From Heterocephalus glaber (Eukaryota > Chordata > Mammalia > Rodentia > Bathyergidae), in NCBI RefSeq assembly GCF_000247695.1, contig NW_004624732.1, positions 15,058,524 to 15,122,523 on the forward strand: DNA of 64,000 nucleotides, read 5' to 3'. This document shows positions 12,836 through 25,760 of this stretch, piece after piece; positions within the stretch are counted from its first letter, which is position 1, and every line of letters starts with the position of its first letter. Both the position numbers and the translations under genes were made by a program. The notes beneath the pieces are model-generated. The model was not told where the DNA came from, did no database searches, and worked only from the letters and a program-made list of their open reading frames with translations.

Positions 12836-13057
12836 TATGTTTCATTTCTCCTTTTTTATATTATCATGGTGAATTTCATTGATAGGAAATTTCCTGTGGA
12901 TCCAGCTTTGCCTTTCTGGATATTCTCTATTTTACCATTTACATTATTTTCAGTGCACTTCTACATTTGATTAGCTAATATTTTACTTAGGATTTTTGTA
13001 TTTACTTTCATAAGTAAAATGGAAATTTGACTTTATTTTGTTGTGTCTTCTCTGATT

Positions 13058-13192
13058 TTTTTAAAGACAGGGTCTCTTTCTGTAGTGAAGGCTGTCCTTG
13101 AAGTCACTATGGGGCCCACACTGGCCTTGAACTCTCCTGTCTCAGCCTCCCAAGTGCTGGGATTACAGGCATGTGCCACCACACCCAGCTTC
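13058..13192 (-). repeat. B1 SINE with target-site duplication
   Basis: GACAGGGTCTCTTTCTGTAG to CACCACACCCAGCT, flanked by TCTGATTTT on both sides. Confidence 0.88.
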
Positions 13193-13764
13193 CTTATCTG
13201 ATTTTAAAATCAAGGTTACACTTGGGCAGTTGGGCAGTTTTTGTTGTTTTTCAACTTCTGAAACAACTTATAAAAATATGAATAAACTATTCTTTAAAAG
13301 ATTGATAACATCCTATCAAAACTAAATGAAATGAAATTTTGGGAGGGAATTTTGGAATTCTTTCCTTTTATCTAGGCTTTTGGATTTAGAATTGAAGCGG
13401 AAACCAAATCTGTAGCCATCCCTCAAAAGATATGTAAGCCTTTTATGGGTAAGGAAAAGAAAGTCAAAAAGAAGGAATAGGAGGGTGAAAAAAGAAAGCC
13501 CAATAAAAAGAAAAATAGTTAATAAATTTAATAATATTAAAATTCAAGCCTGTTCTTCAAAGGATTCTCCAGCAGTGTGCCTTTTCACAGAATTGGAAGT
13601 GGTAGCGGACCTGAGGATGCATCAAAAGACGAGGTATTTGCTCATACAACATCTTGTAAATTACAAAGGATTAGTATCGTAGCCCTTTTATACTGCTCTG
13701 AAGTAATCATTGAGCCTGAGTCATTTATAAAGAACAGAGATGTCTGTCCTCTGGTCTAAGTCTC

Positions 13765-14032
13765 CTGGTGAGGGCTTTCTTGCTACATTAACCTGTGGAG
13801 GTGGGTGCTGCAAGGAAGAGCGTGCACAAAGGAAGCGCACAAGGGCACTGTGTTTCTCCTTCAGGAGCCCATTCCCACAGTAGCCCTCACTCCCAGGTCA
13901 TGGCATCCACTGCCCACAGGACCACGCTAGTGGAGGCCCTCTCACCTCTTCAAGCCTCACTTTCCAGCACTGTCGCACTGGGGGTTCAGTCTCCAACATG
14001 GGAACTTTGGGAGTTTACATTTAAACTATAAC
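13765..14032 (-). mobile_element. MaLR-like LTR fragment
   Basis: GGGGGTTCAGTCTCCAACAT and TTTACATTTAAACTATAACA match the inverted 5' end of MST/MLT-like LTRs. Confidence 0.6.
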
Positions 14033-15821
14033 AGCTGTTATAAAGAATATATTAAGAACATCTAAAGACAGATATGAGGAAGACAGATAACGTTGAAATG
14101 GACATATGAATACAGTTCTTAGGAGAGCTTAAATAATCAGTGCATATACATGCATGAATGAATGCTCAAGCTCACAGGTAATCAGAAGAAGCCATACCTT
14201 CAAACTGAGGCACTTAATCATGAACTCCAGGGATTAGTGAAGATATACAAGGTCAGAAACATAATTGTGGACAGGTGCAAATTATAGACTATTCAGAGAT
14301 TAGTTTGCCAATATCTAGTAAAGTTGAAAATAACTATCTGTTTCTGAAATAAGGTTTGGTTATACCCAAGAAATGTGGAGAAAAGGAGATGTCAGGTGAA
14401 TACATGCAGCATGATAGTATTTATATAGTCTGCAAAACACAAATACAGTAACAATTTATGTAACGCTACACCTTTGGGTATGTGCATATTTAGGAAGATT
14501 ATAGGAAATGCGTAAGAATAATACAGAATAATTTAAATACAGTGATTTACCTTGGGAAAAAAAAGATAGAAAGCCAGCAAGAGGGATAGGGCCTCAGTTC
14601 TACCCACAGTATTTTGGGAGATCAGTAGTAAATATGGCAGAATGTTAACATTTGTTTAATCTCTACTATCTTCTTTTCTATTTTGTGTACTTTTCAGTAT
14701 GCTTAGTTTCTGTTCACTCACCTGAGCAACCACTGGCTGTCAGGCTGTGTTCTATATGCTTGGAATACAGTAGCAAATGGGGCGCAGAGAGTGCCTTGCC
14801 TTCACAGAGCTTGCAGAGCTTGAAGAGTCTCAACATTTTCAAATTGTAATGCTTAACACAAGTTTTTGAAAACATTAATTTGGGAGCTATTCCATGTATA
14901 AAGCTCTGATTACATTTTTGAGTCCTACAAAGCTGTGGGCTGTCCTCCATAAAATCAGCCTTCACAGATGGAATGGACAGTTGAATGAATTGCTGTTCTA
15001 CTGCTTGTTAGATTTTCAGCATTGTTGGCTTACCTAAATTTATAGAATGGCCACTCAATCCTGTGGCTTTGTAGGTAGTTATCAGGGAGGGATTCCTTAA
15101 GGAATAAACAAGGATGGCATCTAATTACTACACTTGCTGAATAGACATTCATGCACCCTAGCTCTGTGCAAGACTAGGAAAGGGGCCTGAGGGAACCAGA
15201 GAGCAACAAGCCAGGACCCCTACCCTAGTGGCCCTGCTTGGTAAAGGCAGTATAGGTATGTATTGCCAGGTGATTGGTATCCAGTGTCCTGCCTCAGCCA
15301 TAGGCTGTGGAGTGCTGGAAGACAGATGGCTGGAGAGCTAAGAACTGCCATGCATGACACTGTATGCAGAAGTCCAGCATGTGCTTCCAACTGTGCCCAC
15401 TCAGAGCCTTGGCCTGACTTAAAAACAGTGGTAATCCCTATTTATACTGTCTTTATATTAAGTAAAATGATACATATAGAAATTCCAAATGATTCATAAC
15501 CTCTCAGTAACTGCCTCTTTCTTTCTTCCTTTTTGAACATGAGAGCTGTCTCTCATCATTTCTGCAGTGTTCTCTGCAGCTCCTCTAAGCAAAGCACTGG
15601 CCAAGACGGGTGGGTTGAAAGCACTGGCTTAAAGGAACATACAGTTCATTGAGTCCCAGAAACACTAGGCTGAGGTGCTACCAGGAAGTGGATGAAAACA
15701 TACGAGAAGCCACTCTGTCCACACTTGCTAGGTCTGTGAAAAAGAAGATAATCCAGCAGCCTGGAAGGTCTGCCTGCCTCAGAGTCTCCAGGGACACTCA
15801 TGTTAAGATTGGGATAGTCTT

Positions 15822-15908
15822 GGGCTGGGAATTTAGCTCAGTAGTTCTGCTGCCTGCTTCACAAGTGCAAGGTCCAGAGTTCAATCCCCAGTACCAAAAA
15901 AAAAAAAA
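15822..15908 (+). repeat. ID SINE with target-site duplication
   Basis: GGGCTGGGAATTTAGCTCAG to a 13-base A tail, flanked by AAGATTGGGATAGTCTT and AAGATTGGGATACTCTT (one mismatch), so the insertion is fairly recent. Confidence 0.92.
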
Positions 15909-16189
15909 GATTGGGATACTCTTTATTGATCTCTGATTGAGCCATCAGCCTGCCTTGCTTTGGACAGTATGTGACAGCATTTGCTAAGACAATACTAACA
16001 TGCAGAACCGTTAATGAGAAAATATTATCTAAAAACCTAGCCTAGATTTAAAACTGGGCACTTTAGTATGTCTCTCAGCTAATGGCCTTTAGAGCAGTCC
16101 CCTAAAAGATAGGCTATGGTCAAAGTGATGGACTTAATTAGAAAGAACTTAACTGGAATACCTGAGCAATAATGATTTGGAAGTACAGT

Positions 16190-16309
16190 TTTTTTGTTTT
16201 TTGTTTGGGATTTTCTTTGGGGTTTTTTGGTTTTTTTAGTGCTGGGGATTGAACTTGGGACCTCACACTTGTGAGGCAGGCATGGCAACACTGAGCTAAA
16301 TCCCTGGCC
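16190..16309 (-). repeat. ID SINE with target-site duplication
   Basis: T-rich tail then inverted ID unit; TGGAAGTACAGT lies at 16178-16189 and 16310-16321. Confidence 0.92.
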
Positions 16310-16539
16310 TGGAAGTACAGTATTTATACAAGAGCCACTCATAAGGAGTTTTTCACTGAAACAGGACTTTTTAAACCCCAAAGCCTTCAACAACCTAAGG
16401 AGCATATTTGTCAGAGGGCCATGAGGAAAGGAGATCTTTACACTGCAAAACTCCTAGACACTGCCCAGTGCCAGACCTACCTCTGAGGGAGACAAGAGCC
16501 CAACGTAGTGCAACCTGTGGTACATCTTTGAACTCAAGG

Positions 16540-16929
16540 TGTCTTAGTTATTTTTTCATTGCTGAGATAAAATACCCAACACCCAAAGTTAAAAGAGGAA
16601 AGCCTTATTTCAGCTCACAGTTTATAGAGGTTTCAGCCCATAGTTGGCTGTTTCCAAAGCAGGGCAGAGGGGTATCAAAGAGGAGAATCCATTCATGGCA
16701 TGGCAGGCAGAAAGCAGCAAGCAGCAGCACCCAGCAAGCTTGCCTTCTTTCTGTTCCTTTATATCCCATCCAGGCTATAACCTATTGATTGGTGTCACCC
16801 ACACCCAGGGTGGAGCTTCCATTATCCACACCTTTATCTACATTCATACACCCTAATCCAGCCACCTTTGAAAGCACCACCTATGAGCACATGAGTCTTT
16901 GGGGAGACATCTAGATATAAGCCATAACA
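16540..16929 (-). mobile_element. MaLR solo LTR with perfect 5-base duplication
   Basis: Plus strand begins TGTCTTAGTTA and ends GCCATAACA, flanked by CAAGG at 16535-16539 and 16930-16934. It is full length (390 bases) and is therefore a solo LTR left by recombination. Confidence 0.9.
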
Positions 16930-16932
16930 CAA

Positions 16933-17345
16933 GGTATCTCTGTTAGCTTTTAATTCACATATAAACTTGTACAAATTTATGGGGCACAGTGTGATATTTT
17001 GATACCTGTATACATCATGTAATGATCAGATCATATTAGCATGTCCATTACCTTAAATTTTTATTTTTGTACTGGGATTTGAATCCAGGGTTTTCACACT
17101 GAACTATCCCCATCCCTTTTGGGACTGGGTTTTACTAAATTGCCTAGGCTGGCTCAAACTTGCCAGCCTCCTGTCTCAGCCTCCCAGAGTCCTGGGATTA
17201 TAAGTATATACCACTACACAGAGCTCCATTTATCATTTCTTTGTGATAAAACATTCAAAATCCTTTCTTCTAGCTATTGTTATATATACATGTATTATTA
17301 AGTGTTGTCACCCAGCAATAGAACAGTAGAACTTATTCTGTCTAA
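16933..17345 (+). repeat. L1 3' UTR end, split by a SINE
   Basis: Landmarks GGGGCACAGTGTGATATTTT, TGTAATGATCAGATCAT, then after the SINE ATTTATCATTTCTTTGTG and GTACCCATTGACCAA, typical of old mammalian L1 3' ends. Confidence 0.8.
17065..17224 (-). repeat. B1+ID composite SINE
   Basis: Inverted ID-like unit (GTACTGGGATTTGAATCCAG) joined to inverted B1 text (CTCCCAGAGTCCTGGGATTA). Confidence 0.75.
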
Positions 17346-17815
17346 CTATAAATGTGTACCCATTGACCAATGGACCCAGTGAATCTGTAGAACATTCCAT
17401 CCAACCACTGCAGAATACACATTCTTCATAGTACAGTGAACATCATCCAGGATACATCATAAAACAAGTCTCAACAAATTTTTTAAAACTTGAAAATATA
17501 TGAAGTATCTTTTTTATCATAGTGCAATAAAACTGGAAATCAGTGATAAAATTTGGAAACCAAAAATACATGGAAATTAAATAGCATGCTCCTATACAAC
17601 CTATGGTCAATGAAGAAATTTTAAAAATCATTGTGACAAAATTTATTGTGACAAATGATAATGGCAACACAACATGCAAAAATCTATGGGATATAGCAAA
17701 AGCAATACAAAGAAATTTATAGCAATTACTGCCTACATTAAAAAAAATAAATCTCAACTTAGTAATATACCTCAAGAGTTAGAGAAGCAAAAGGAAACCA
17801 AATCTTTGTTAACTG
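17346..17815 (+). repeat. L1 ORF2 fragment
   Basis: Sense L1 text, for example AACAAGTCTCAACAAATTTT, GAAACTGGAAATCAGTGA-like and CATGGAAATTAAATAGCATG, carrying stops and frameshifts. Confidence 0.7.
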
Positions 17816-18794
17816 TTCAACTACATTCTAAAATGTCTCCATTCTTTGTCTTTTTCCTCAAAGAGAAGGGCTCAAGGAGGTAAGTGGGATGGCTAAGCCC
17901 TCCTGGTGGCAGAGTTGGCCACTTGTGTCATGCCTTCAGGCCTGGCCTGGTCATCCTTCTGGACCTTGCCTCCCTGGCACAGTTCCTAGACCAAATGTAC
18001 ATGTGCCCTCAGCCCTGTCCCCAAAGTGTGAAGCATCTTTGTACCACCCAGACCCTGCAGACCCAAGGCTAGGTCTCTGGATTACTGAGAGAACGAAGGG
18101 GCTCTGCAGCTGAGGACATGAAGGGCTTTTAGCTGGGCTCTCCAGCAGTAATGGCTTCACTTTTTTTTTTTTCAGCCCCACATCAGGAAAACTGTGTCCA
18201 TTGTTATGAGGTTACTTTGTAGAGGGCAGTGTGCCACATGACCACCAGCCTAAAAAGAACTCTGGTGCTTTGTGCCACTTTCCCAGCACCAGGCAGGAAC
18301 TGTGAAGTACAGTTCAGGTTAGCCTGTGGGACAGGTTGGTGATGGGGCATGTTCACGTGGAATTGCAGCCCATCTGCAGACAGTGCATCCTTTCCTGTGA
18401 CATAGTCCTCCACAGATAACCCACACAGCCCACACTTTCTCCCATATGGGCAGAGTCCTACCCCTGTTGCATGGTTAAATTCACTTCTAGTAATCATTTA
18501 CTTGTGTCTGTGATCCATGGTTGTGATTTCTATTTGCTAAGGAAAGTAAGGACCATGGAGATGGCTCCAGAGCAGGCTCTGGTCTTTCAAGCCCAAAGGG
18601 TAGCAAGTCCTGTGTGCAGCAGACAAGTCAGAGGTACTTTCTGTGCACCCTGACATGTGAGGGAAGTGGGTGGATCCAGGGGATCCTCAGAAGCTAGGTA
18701 AGAAGGCTATTTGGGGAGTTGGAAGGAGATGACCACAGATAACAATAATCTACAGTGCTGCATGGCTTCCCGGGCCAAAGTCTAGAGGTGCATC

Positions 18795-19275
18795 TGTAGT
18801 AGGTAGATTTCTTCAGATGTCTACTCATGATGCCTGCCCCCAGCATTTAGTCAGACACAAGTCTAGAATGGCAGGGAAGGGTCTTTGCTGATGAATTGAG
18901 GTCACTAATTAGCTGACCTTAAAGTAGGGAGATTGTTCTGGATTATCTGACTAGATCCAGTATAATCCCATGAACCCTTAATAGCAAAAGAAGAACATAG
19001 GAGATCAGAAATATAAGGCAGATATGAGGGGGCAGAAAGATTCAAGCCTAAGAACTCAGTGTACCATTGCCAGCTTAGAAGATGGAAGAAGAGGGGTATG
19101 AGTCTCATGGAACCTGGCCCTCCTCAGAAGAGAGTGTCAGTCCCCAGGCAAAAGAAGGCCTGGAATTGAGGGTTTCTGGTCTACAGCCTCATGGAACTGA
19201 ATTCCACCTGTAATCTGAATGAGGCTTAAAATGGATTTATCCCCAGAGTCTCTAACGACACCTGCTTTGCTTAGG
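18795..19275 (+). mobile_element. MLT1-like LTR
   Basis: Ordered landmarks: GATTGTTCTGGATTATCTGA, CAGTATAATCCCATGAACCC, TTGCCAGCTTAGAAGATGGA, GGTTTCTGGTCTACAGCC. Diverged and without clear ends. Confidence 0.6.
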
Positions 19276-20452
19276 CTCTGTGTGACTCAGCAGAAAAAAG
19301 CTATACTATGCCTGGCCTTCTGTCCTACAAAAACAAACGTGTGTAAAGTCAGTAAGTTGAAGTCATTTGACATGGCAGCACACATCCCCTTTTCCATTGG
19401 AGCCACGCAGCTACTTACATTCTCAGCAGCTGCTCCAGGAGCTGGCTGCCCTGCAGTCGCTTATTAGGGACTGGTCTGTAGGGAAAGGTACATAGAATGC
19501 CAACTAGGAACCATTTGTCTTTGATTCAGCAATTTGGAAATGAGCTATTTCTATTTGCATTTTTAAAGCTCAGTTCCCACCATTTTCCCAAAGAGGCAGT
19601 TTTTCCAGAATAGAATCTTGACATCTACTTGAGAATATTTTGTGCTGGAAGGGTCATATACTCAATCCCTGTGTTGCTACTTGGGCTGGGGAGTGGGATT
19701 ATAAGCAAAAGAGCAAGGCTACCACCCCCCAAAGCACCTACACCTACTGCTGGATGCCAAGGGTTAGTGCAAAGAGGCTGCTCTGTGAAGGAAAGGCAAA
19801 AAATGGTCCACTTGGTCATGCTGAGCAGAACGGAGGTGCTTGTAAGGCACCAGAGAATGGAAATTGGTCTTCATGTGGCTTAGGACAATGGCAAAGCTAT
19901 TAGATACTCAGGGATTTCATAAACAGGAAAAGGAATTGACGCACTTCTAACTAAAATATGAGAGAGAATAATGAAAGCTGAAAAATCCAGAATAAATTTA
20001 ATTGAAGGGATTCAGCAAAAAATAAAGACTTATGGTAACTGCAGTAGCATTAGTGATAACATTCACAGAGCTGTTGCTGTGGATTGTTTCTCAGTGCTCT
20101 ATGTCAGACTCCATGTCATTGGTCCTCACAGAGCTCTAGATGGCGGGTGCCTTCATTAACCTGTACTGTCCCCAGTCCCACTTGTCTCTTCTAAAGCTCC
20201 ACTCTGTTTCTCAGGCCCTGCGTTGGAGTCAGCTAAACACCTAGAGGGGAAGTGGCCCAGAGACTGAATATGCTTCCTTAGTCTTCTCTGTTCTCCTAGA
20301 TGTTGGCCTACAGTTTCTCATTTCCTTAATGTGTCTCTGGTTACTGGAAGCCAACACCCAGATAAAAAAATAGAACATTACAATCACAGTAGTCTCTGTT
20401 TTGCAGAGACTGTTTAAATGTGATTATCAATATAGTTGGGTTTACATTTATT

Positions 20453-20601
20453 CGGGGGGGCTGGGGATTGAACCCAGGGTCTTCACACTGAGCTACCTCC
20501 CCAGCCCTGAGATGCCCAGGCTGGGCACAATTTGTGATCCTCCTGCCTCAGCCTCCCAGCGTACTGGGATTATAGATGTGCACCATCACCCCTGGCTTTG
20601 C
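20453..20601 (-). repeat. B1+ID composite SINE
   Basis: GGGGGCTGGGGATTGAACCC and CACTGAGCTACCTCCCCAGC (inverted ID) followed by CTCAGCCTCCCAGCGTACTG (inverted B1). Confidence 0.8.
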
Positions 20602-20920
20602 TCTTTTTTTCTCCCCATCTCCTCTAGTTATCCTTTCCTGTATCCTTTTGGGTTAATTGGTTCCTTTTAAAATTGTATTTCAATTTCATATTGACTCAGC
20701 ATTATTCCTTTGCATAATTTCATAATAGCTGGTCTATAGGTTATATATCTTTAATTTTTCATAGTCTACTAAGAGTAGTTTTCACTATATGAATTTCATT
20801 TATCCCTTAACTGTCTTTTATATGTTCACCTATGTATACTGCAATACTCACAGTATGCAATCATTTTGCTTAAAACAGTTAAATTTATTTGAAAGAAGTT
20901 AATTTAAAAAGAGTAGGTTG

Positions 20921-20998
20921 GGATCAGGGATGTGGCGCAGTGGCACCATGCCTGTCTGGCAAGCACAAGGTCCTGAGTTCAATCCCCGGTACCAGGAA
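20921..20998 (+). repeat. ID SINE, first of a tandem pair
   Basis: GGGATCAGGGATGTGGCGCA to GTTCAATCCCCGGTACC. Confidence 0.85.
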
Positions 20999-21002
20999 AT
21001 TG

Positions 21003-21048
21003 ATAGATAAATGATTGATAGGTAGGTAGATAGATAGATAGATAGATA
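21003..21048. repeat. (GATA)n microsatellite between two ID SINEs
   Basis: GATA/GGTA units sit exactly where the A tail of the first ID element would be. Confidence 0.9.
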
Positions 21049-21128
21049 GGGCTGGGGATGTAGCCCAGCAGTGCAGTGCCTGCCTGGCAAGTGCGAGGCC
21101 CTGAGTTTGATTCCTGGTACCAAAAAAA
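21049..21128 (+). repeat. ID SINE, second of a tandem pair
   Basis: GGCTGGGGATGTAGCCCAGC to GTACC and an A tail. Confidence 0.88.
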
Positions 21129-21750
21129 ATATGTTAGATATAGCCACATTTTTATCACTCTGGGGACTTGTCAGTCCTTCTTGACAATCAGTTTTCACCT
21201 GCCGTGGTTTCACTTCAGTCTGAGGAATCTCACTTAGCATTTTTTATAGCAATGATCTGCTGATCACTAATTATCTTAGTTTTCAGCTTTCTGAAGGTTA
21301 TTTCCCTTTTATTCCTGTAAGATATTTTTGCTGCTATAAAAGTCTATATTGACAACTTTTTCCTTATTCAAAGATGTTACATTGTCTCCATCTTTCATTT
21401 TTTAAGGTGAGGTGAGAAGTTAACTGTCATCCAGCTAAGGTCTGTCTAGTTATGTTTCTCCATATTATCCTGCTTGGGATTCAGTGATCTCCTTGAATCT
21501 GAAAAAATTATGTCTTTTGCCAGATTTGTGCAGTTATTAACCATTATTTCTTCAGCTTATTTCTGCCTCATTCACTCTCTGCTCAGGTATGTTAGACTTC
21601 CTAATACTGTCCCATAAGTCCCTACAGTGCTGTTTGTTATTTTCCAACATGATTTTTTTTCTTTTTTTCAGATTGGGTCATTTTTGTTGATCTGTCTTCA
21701 AATTCACTGACTTTCTTCTGGTATCTCTCTGCTAAGCAAGTCCAATGAGT

Positions 21751-21821
21751 TTTGTTTGTTTGTTTGTTTGTTTGGTTCCTGGGATCAAACTCAGGTCCTT
21801 GCGCTTACAAGGCAGGTGGCA
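21751..21821 (-). repeat. truncated ID SINE with target-site duplication
   Basis: (TTTG)n then inverted 3' half of ID; TCCAATGAGT is repeated at 21741-21750 and 21822-21831. The 5' half is missing. Confidence 0.85.
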
Positions 21822-22789
21822 TCCAATGAGTATTTTTATTTTAGATACTCTATTTTCCAGTTCTCAATTTTCCATTTAATTCTTTGTTCCCATTTCCTTG
21901 CCATTTTTTATTTCTTCATGAATTAAAAACATGTTTCTCTATAGATTTTTGAGCATTGTTATAATAGTTTGTCTATTATTTCTAAAACCTGGACTACCTA
22001 AGTATTAGTCTCCATTGATTGGTATTTCTGTTGAGTCCCAGTCATATTTCCCTTTTCTTCATATGACTAATAAATTTGAATTATATCTTGATCGATTACT
22101 TGCAGATGTAGAGTTTATGGGTTTTGTTATATTTCTTTGAAGAGTTTTTTAGAATTATGACAAGAGGTTAATGTGGTGGAATTAAAGCTTCCCTGCCTAT
22201 ATTCAAGGTTATTAGCCTTAGGTAGGCCACTTGGAGTCTCCCTGAATACCTTCATAGTTTGTGAGTTGGCCAGAAACTTGTCCAGAGTTCCACATAGAAT
22301 TTACCTGTAGCTTTCACCATGTGGTTCTCTTCTCTTGGATGGTCCTCCTTGTTCAAGATGCTGCTCTGATCACCTTGAAATCTGTTTTCTGGTTGTTCAA
22401 CCCATGAGACTGTGACTGTAGGTTTCTATCTAAACTTTAGCCACCCCTGGCACCTGCTGCCCATGCTGTGAGAGCAGGAAATCGGTCAGTGATGCCCCCA
22501 TTTTCTAAGTGTTAGTTCATCTCCACTTTCTGCCTACCTTGGATTTTCTCCAGTGCCATCATATGATTGTACTATCTTTGCAGAGTTGTCTAGCAATCCC
22601 ACTATTACAGAAGCTCTAATGATAAAATAAATATTTTATCCACTGAGTGATTGAGGGAGTTAATTTTTGATATCTGATTTGGGAAATTAGGATTTGAAAT
22701 CAGATTTATGGTTATGCATTTAAAGCAGATCATGAATGGATAGTATTTTTAAGTTAATTTTGGACAAGTCTGGAAAAAATGGAACTAAG

Positions 22790-22984
22790 CTAGGCATGGT
22801 GCCACATACCTGTAATTGCAGTACTCTTGAGGCTGAGGCAGGAGGATTTGCAAATTCATGCCCAGCCAGGGCAACTTAGCAATTCAGTAAGACCTTGTCT
22901 CAAGATTTAAAAAAAAACTTTTTTAAAGTCTGGGGTTGTAGCTTAGTGCAAAAGCCCTAGGTTCAGTCCCCAGCACTGCCAAAA
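22790..22984 (+). repeat. B1+ID composite SINE
   Basis: AGGCATGGTGCCACATACCT start, A-rich linker, then TGGGGTTGTAGCTTAGTGCA and GTTCAGTCCCCAGCACTGCC. Confidence 0.88.
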
Positions 22985-24519
22985 GAGAGTGGGGGGAGGA
23001 GTGAGGAAGTGAGTATAGAGTAGAGGTATACGTGTTGGAAACTACACAGACTTGAACCCTGGGGCTCTGGTTTGTGTCTGAATCTGCTATCATTTTCTCT
23101 ATGATCTCATAAAATCTTTTTAAGCTGCAGTTTCTCTTTGGTAAAATGAAGGCAAAGAACATAATTTGGATGAAGGAGGAGTAAACAAAAGTGTTTGTTG
23201 AATTGGAAAGATTTAGATTTCATTTTCTTGAGTAAAACAAAATAGTCCTGGTATTTTAGCACACCTGGTCTTTTCAGTCCTCTTTATCCTAACTTTAACC
23301 CCTCTACCTCCAGGTTATTCTAAGTCTCATCAAGCCCTGGTCAAGGAAATTTATGGGGAATGTTTTTACAAGGGGAGAAAAGTAACCTTGAGCAAATCTA
23401 CTCTGTCTTAAAGGATATGTGCATTGGAATAGACAGTGTCAGAGCAGATAAGAAAAGGATGGAGCAGAAGGAAGGCAAATGCAGTTTCTAGAAAGTGTGC
23501 ATGTTTCCAGCAGTATTTCAGGACTTGAGCTCCCTGGATATCAGGGTCTTAACCACATCAACTATTTTGGGTAGCACTACATGCTAGTAATGCCCATACT
23601 TGCAGTTCTTACGGCTTCCACCAAAACTGGTTACTCAGATTAGCCAGAAGCCCACCTGTGGAGGGCTGACAGTGTATTTATTTGTATTTTTATTGAAAAT
23701 TTATAAGCATAATATCATACAGCTTTTAAATAATAGGCTAGAGAAAAGCTACATAAATTTTTTATTCAAACTGAAGAGAGGTGCAGATCTTCCCATCAAA
23801 TAAGTCATGAAAGAGTGGGTGTTGGCTGTGGAGACCGGCAAGCACTGAAAAATCCACTCTGAGTGTGAACACTTAAAACTCTTTGGAAAGTAACTTTGCC
23901 TTGAAATTTATATTGGCCTGTTTGTCCTCTAGGATGGAAATTCAAAGCTTTTCTTTTTCTTTTTTTTTGGGGGGGGGGTGGAAGTTCAAAGCTTTTCATG
24001 TATGGTCTTGCCTCATAATGAAAGCACCTTTACATACACAAGATTCTCCTATTGCATTTAATTTAAATGGTTCACACACTAAGCAAGAAACTGTGTCACT
24101 TTAGAAGCTTAATTTGTTTCAAACACTGGCTCAGCTATAATCTACCATGAGCAATCATGGTGTTTTATTTGGGTTTTAAATACTTTTGCAATGGAAATGG
24201 CCTTTAAAATAAAAGTGGCATGATTTTATTACTGAACACTGAGATTAAAATAAAAAGTTTCATTAAAGCAATATGTGAGATAATTTCATTGTATTACAGA
24301 GAATTGCATTTTCCAAACTTGCAATTTGGTGAGATTCCTTGATTTGTAGTCCAAAAGTCTGTGATCTGGAATGCTGCATTGCAGGCTGGTTTTTCAGTGA
24401 AAAATCCATCATTCCCTGAATCTTGAACAGCCTGAACTTAGAGAGGCAGCTGTTTGCATCCTTGGCACTCCACATTTGCCTAACATAAAATTACCACATG
24501 TCAAAAACTACTCTTTACT

Positions 24520-24608
24520 GGCCAGGGATTTAGCTCAGTGGTTCTGGCACCTGCCTGGCAAGCGCAAGATCCTGAGTTTGATCCCTGGTACCAAAAACAA
24601 AAAAACAA
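24520..24608 (+). repeat. ID SINE with 17-base target-site duplication
   Basis: GGCCAGGGATTTAGCTCAGT to GTACCAAAAAC; AAAAACTACTCTTTACT flanks it perfectly at 24503-24519 and 24609-24625. Confidence 0.93.
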
Positions 24609-25529
24609 AAAAACTACTCTTTACTTACTGCTAAAGTATGATGCATACATTTCTTATGTAATTATTTTTCAAAGTCACTGAGACACTGAGCCAGTTTTAT
24701 ATATAAATATCCACACTTTGACTTTCCATTATGACACCATGGCACCAAACAGGCAGGTACACAGGGCAAGGAAGGTTCTAAAAGGGAAGGCCAAGGGAAA
24801 CAAGGACTCTGATCATGAAGCCAAGACAGCTAGAGCCTCTCAGGGCAGAAGAGTTGCAGAGACGGTGTGGGCATTGAGAAAGGAAACCAGCCTATGAGGA
24901 GCAGCTCTGGGCTGGTCTTAATCCTGCTTTACTGCTGGTCAAGAGGCCTCAGCACATGAGATCTGGGACCCTAATCAGTGTTGTGTGCCTATTAGCACTA
25001 ACTGCACAGGGAACTTTGAATCAGATGTGGACAGGCTGGGCAGATTGTAAATTCTCAGAAAAAGTCATTTTCCTCCCACCATTAGGAGAACCAGGAGATG
25101 AGCAAGGAGAAGAGAAGTGTAAAGTCTTTCCCAAGGTGAAACCCTGAAGACAAGTGTCCAGGTGTGTGTGGAGAGACTCCAGTTTATGCTAGAGATATGA
25201 TAGTGTAGAGTTTCAGTTATAAAATGGCCAAAGAACTCAAAGCTTACATGGGCAAACCTGTTAGCAACCTAAAATAAATGTTGAGCTGAATGTACTGTGG
25301 GATCTTGGATGGGATCCTGGAGCAGAAAAGGAAATTCAAGTAAAACTGAGAAGTCTAAACAAAGAATGGACATCAGTGGATAACCACAAATCCAACTGAG
25401 TCACTCACTGTGACCCACTGCACTATGGTGAGAGCTTGGAGTGGAAACTGGCTGGGGTATGGAAACTCTACTACCTGCCTTGTTTTGTAATCTGAAACTG
25501 TTCTAAAATATAAAACCTATTAATATACA

Positions 25530-25760
25530 GTTATACCTTGCTACTCAACTTCTGTGACAAATGTCAAATTTGGTATCCGACATTCTGACGTGGAAATTTT
25601 ATTCCAAGACTCGCACTCATCATTTGATGCTTGGCGCTTAAGTAGAATTTATTGGTGTTGATTGCTTTATGACTCTGCCCTTTCCAGTTGAGACAATTTG
25701 TTTAGTACTCATCATTTTGGCCCTCATCATGCCACCAGAACCGATTGTCAATGAGTATGA
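25530..25760 (+). repeat. possible Tigger-like DNA transposon remnant
   Basis: CTTGCTACTCAACTTCTGTGA start and a later ATCATGCCACCAGAACC resemble the 5' end of a Tigger-type element. Weak. Confidence 0.3.

Larger units (their letters stand above)
20660..22200 (-). repeat. old L1-like sequence
   Basis: AT-rich text resembling antisense old L1, carrying three later SINE insertions. Borders and subfamily are unclear. Confidence 0.4.
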
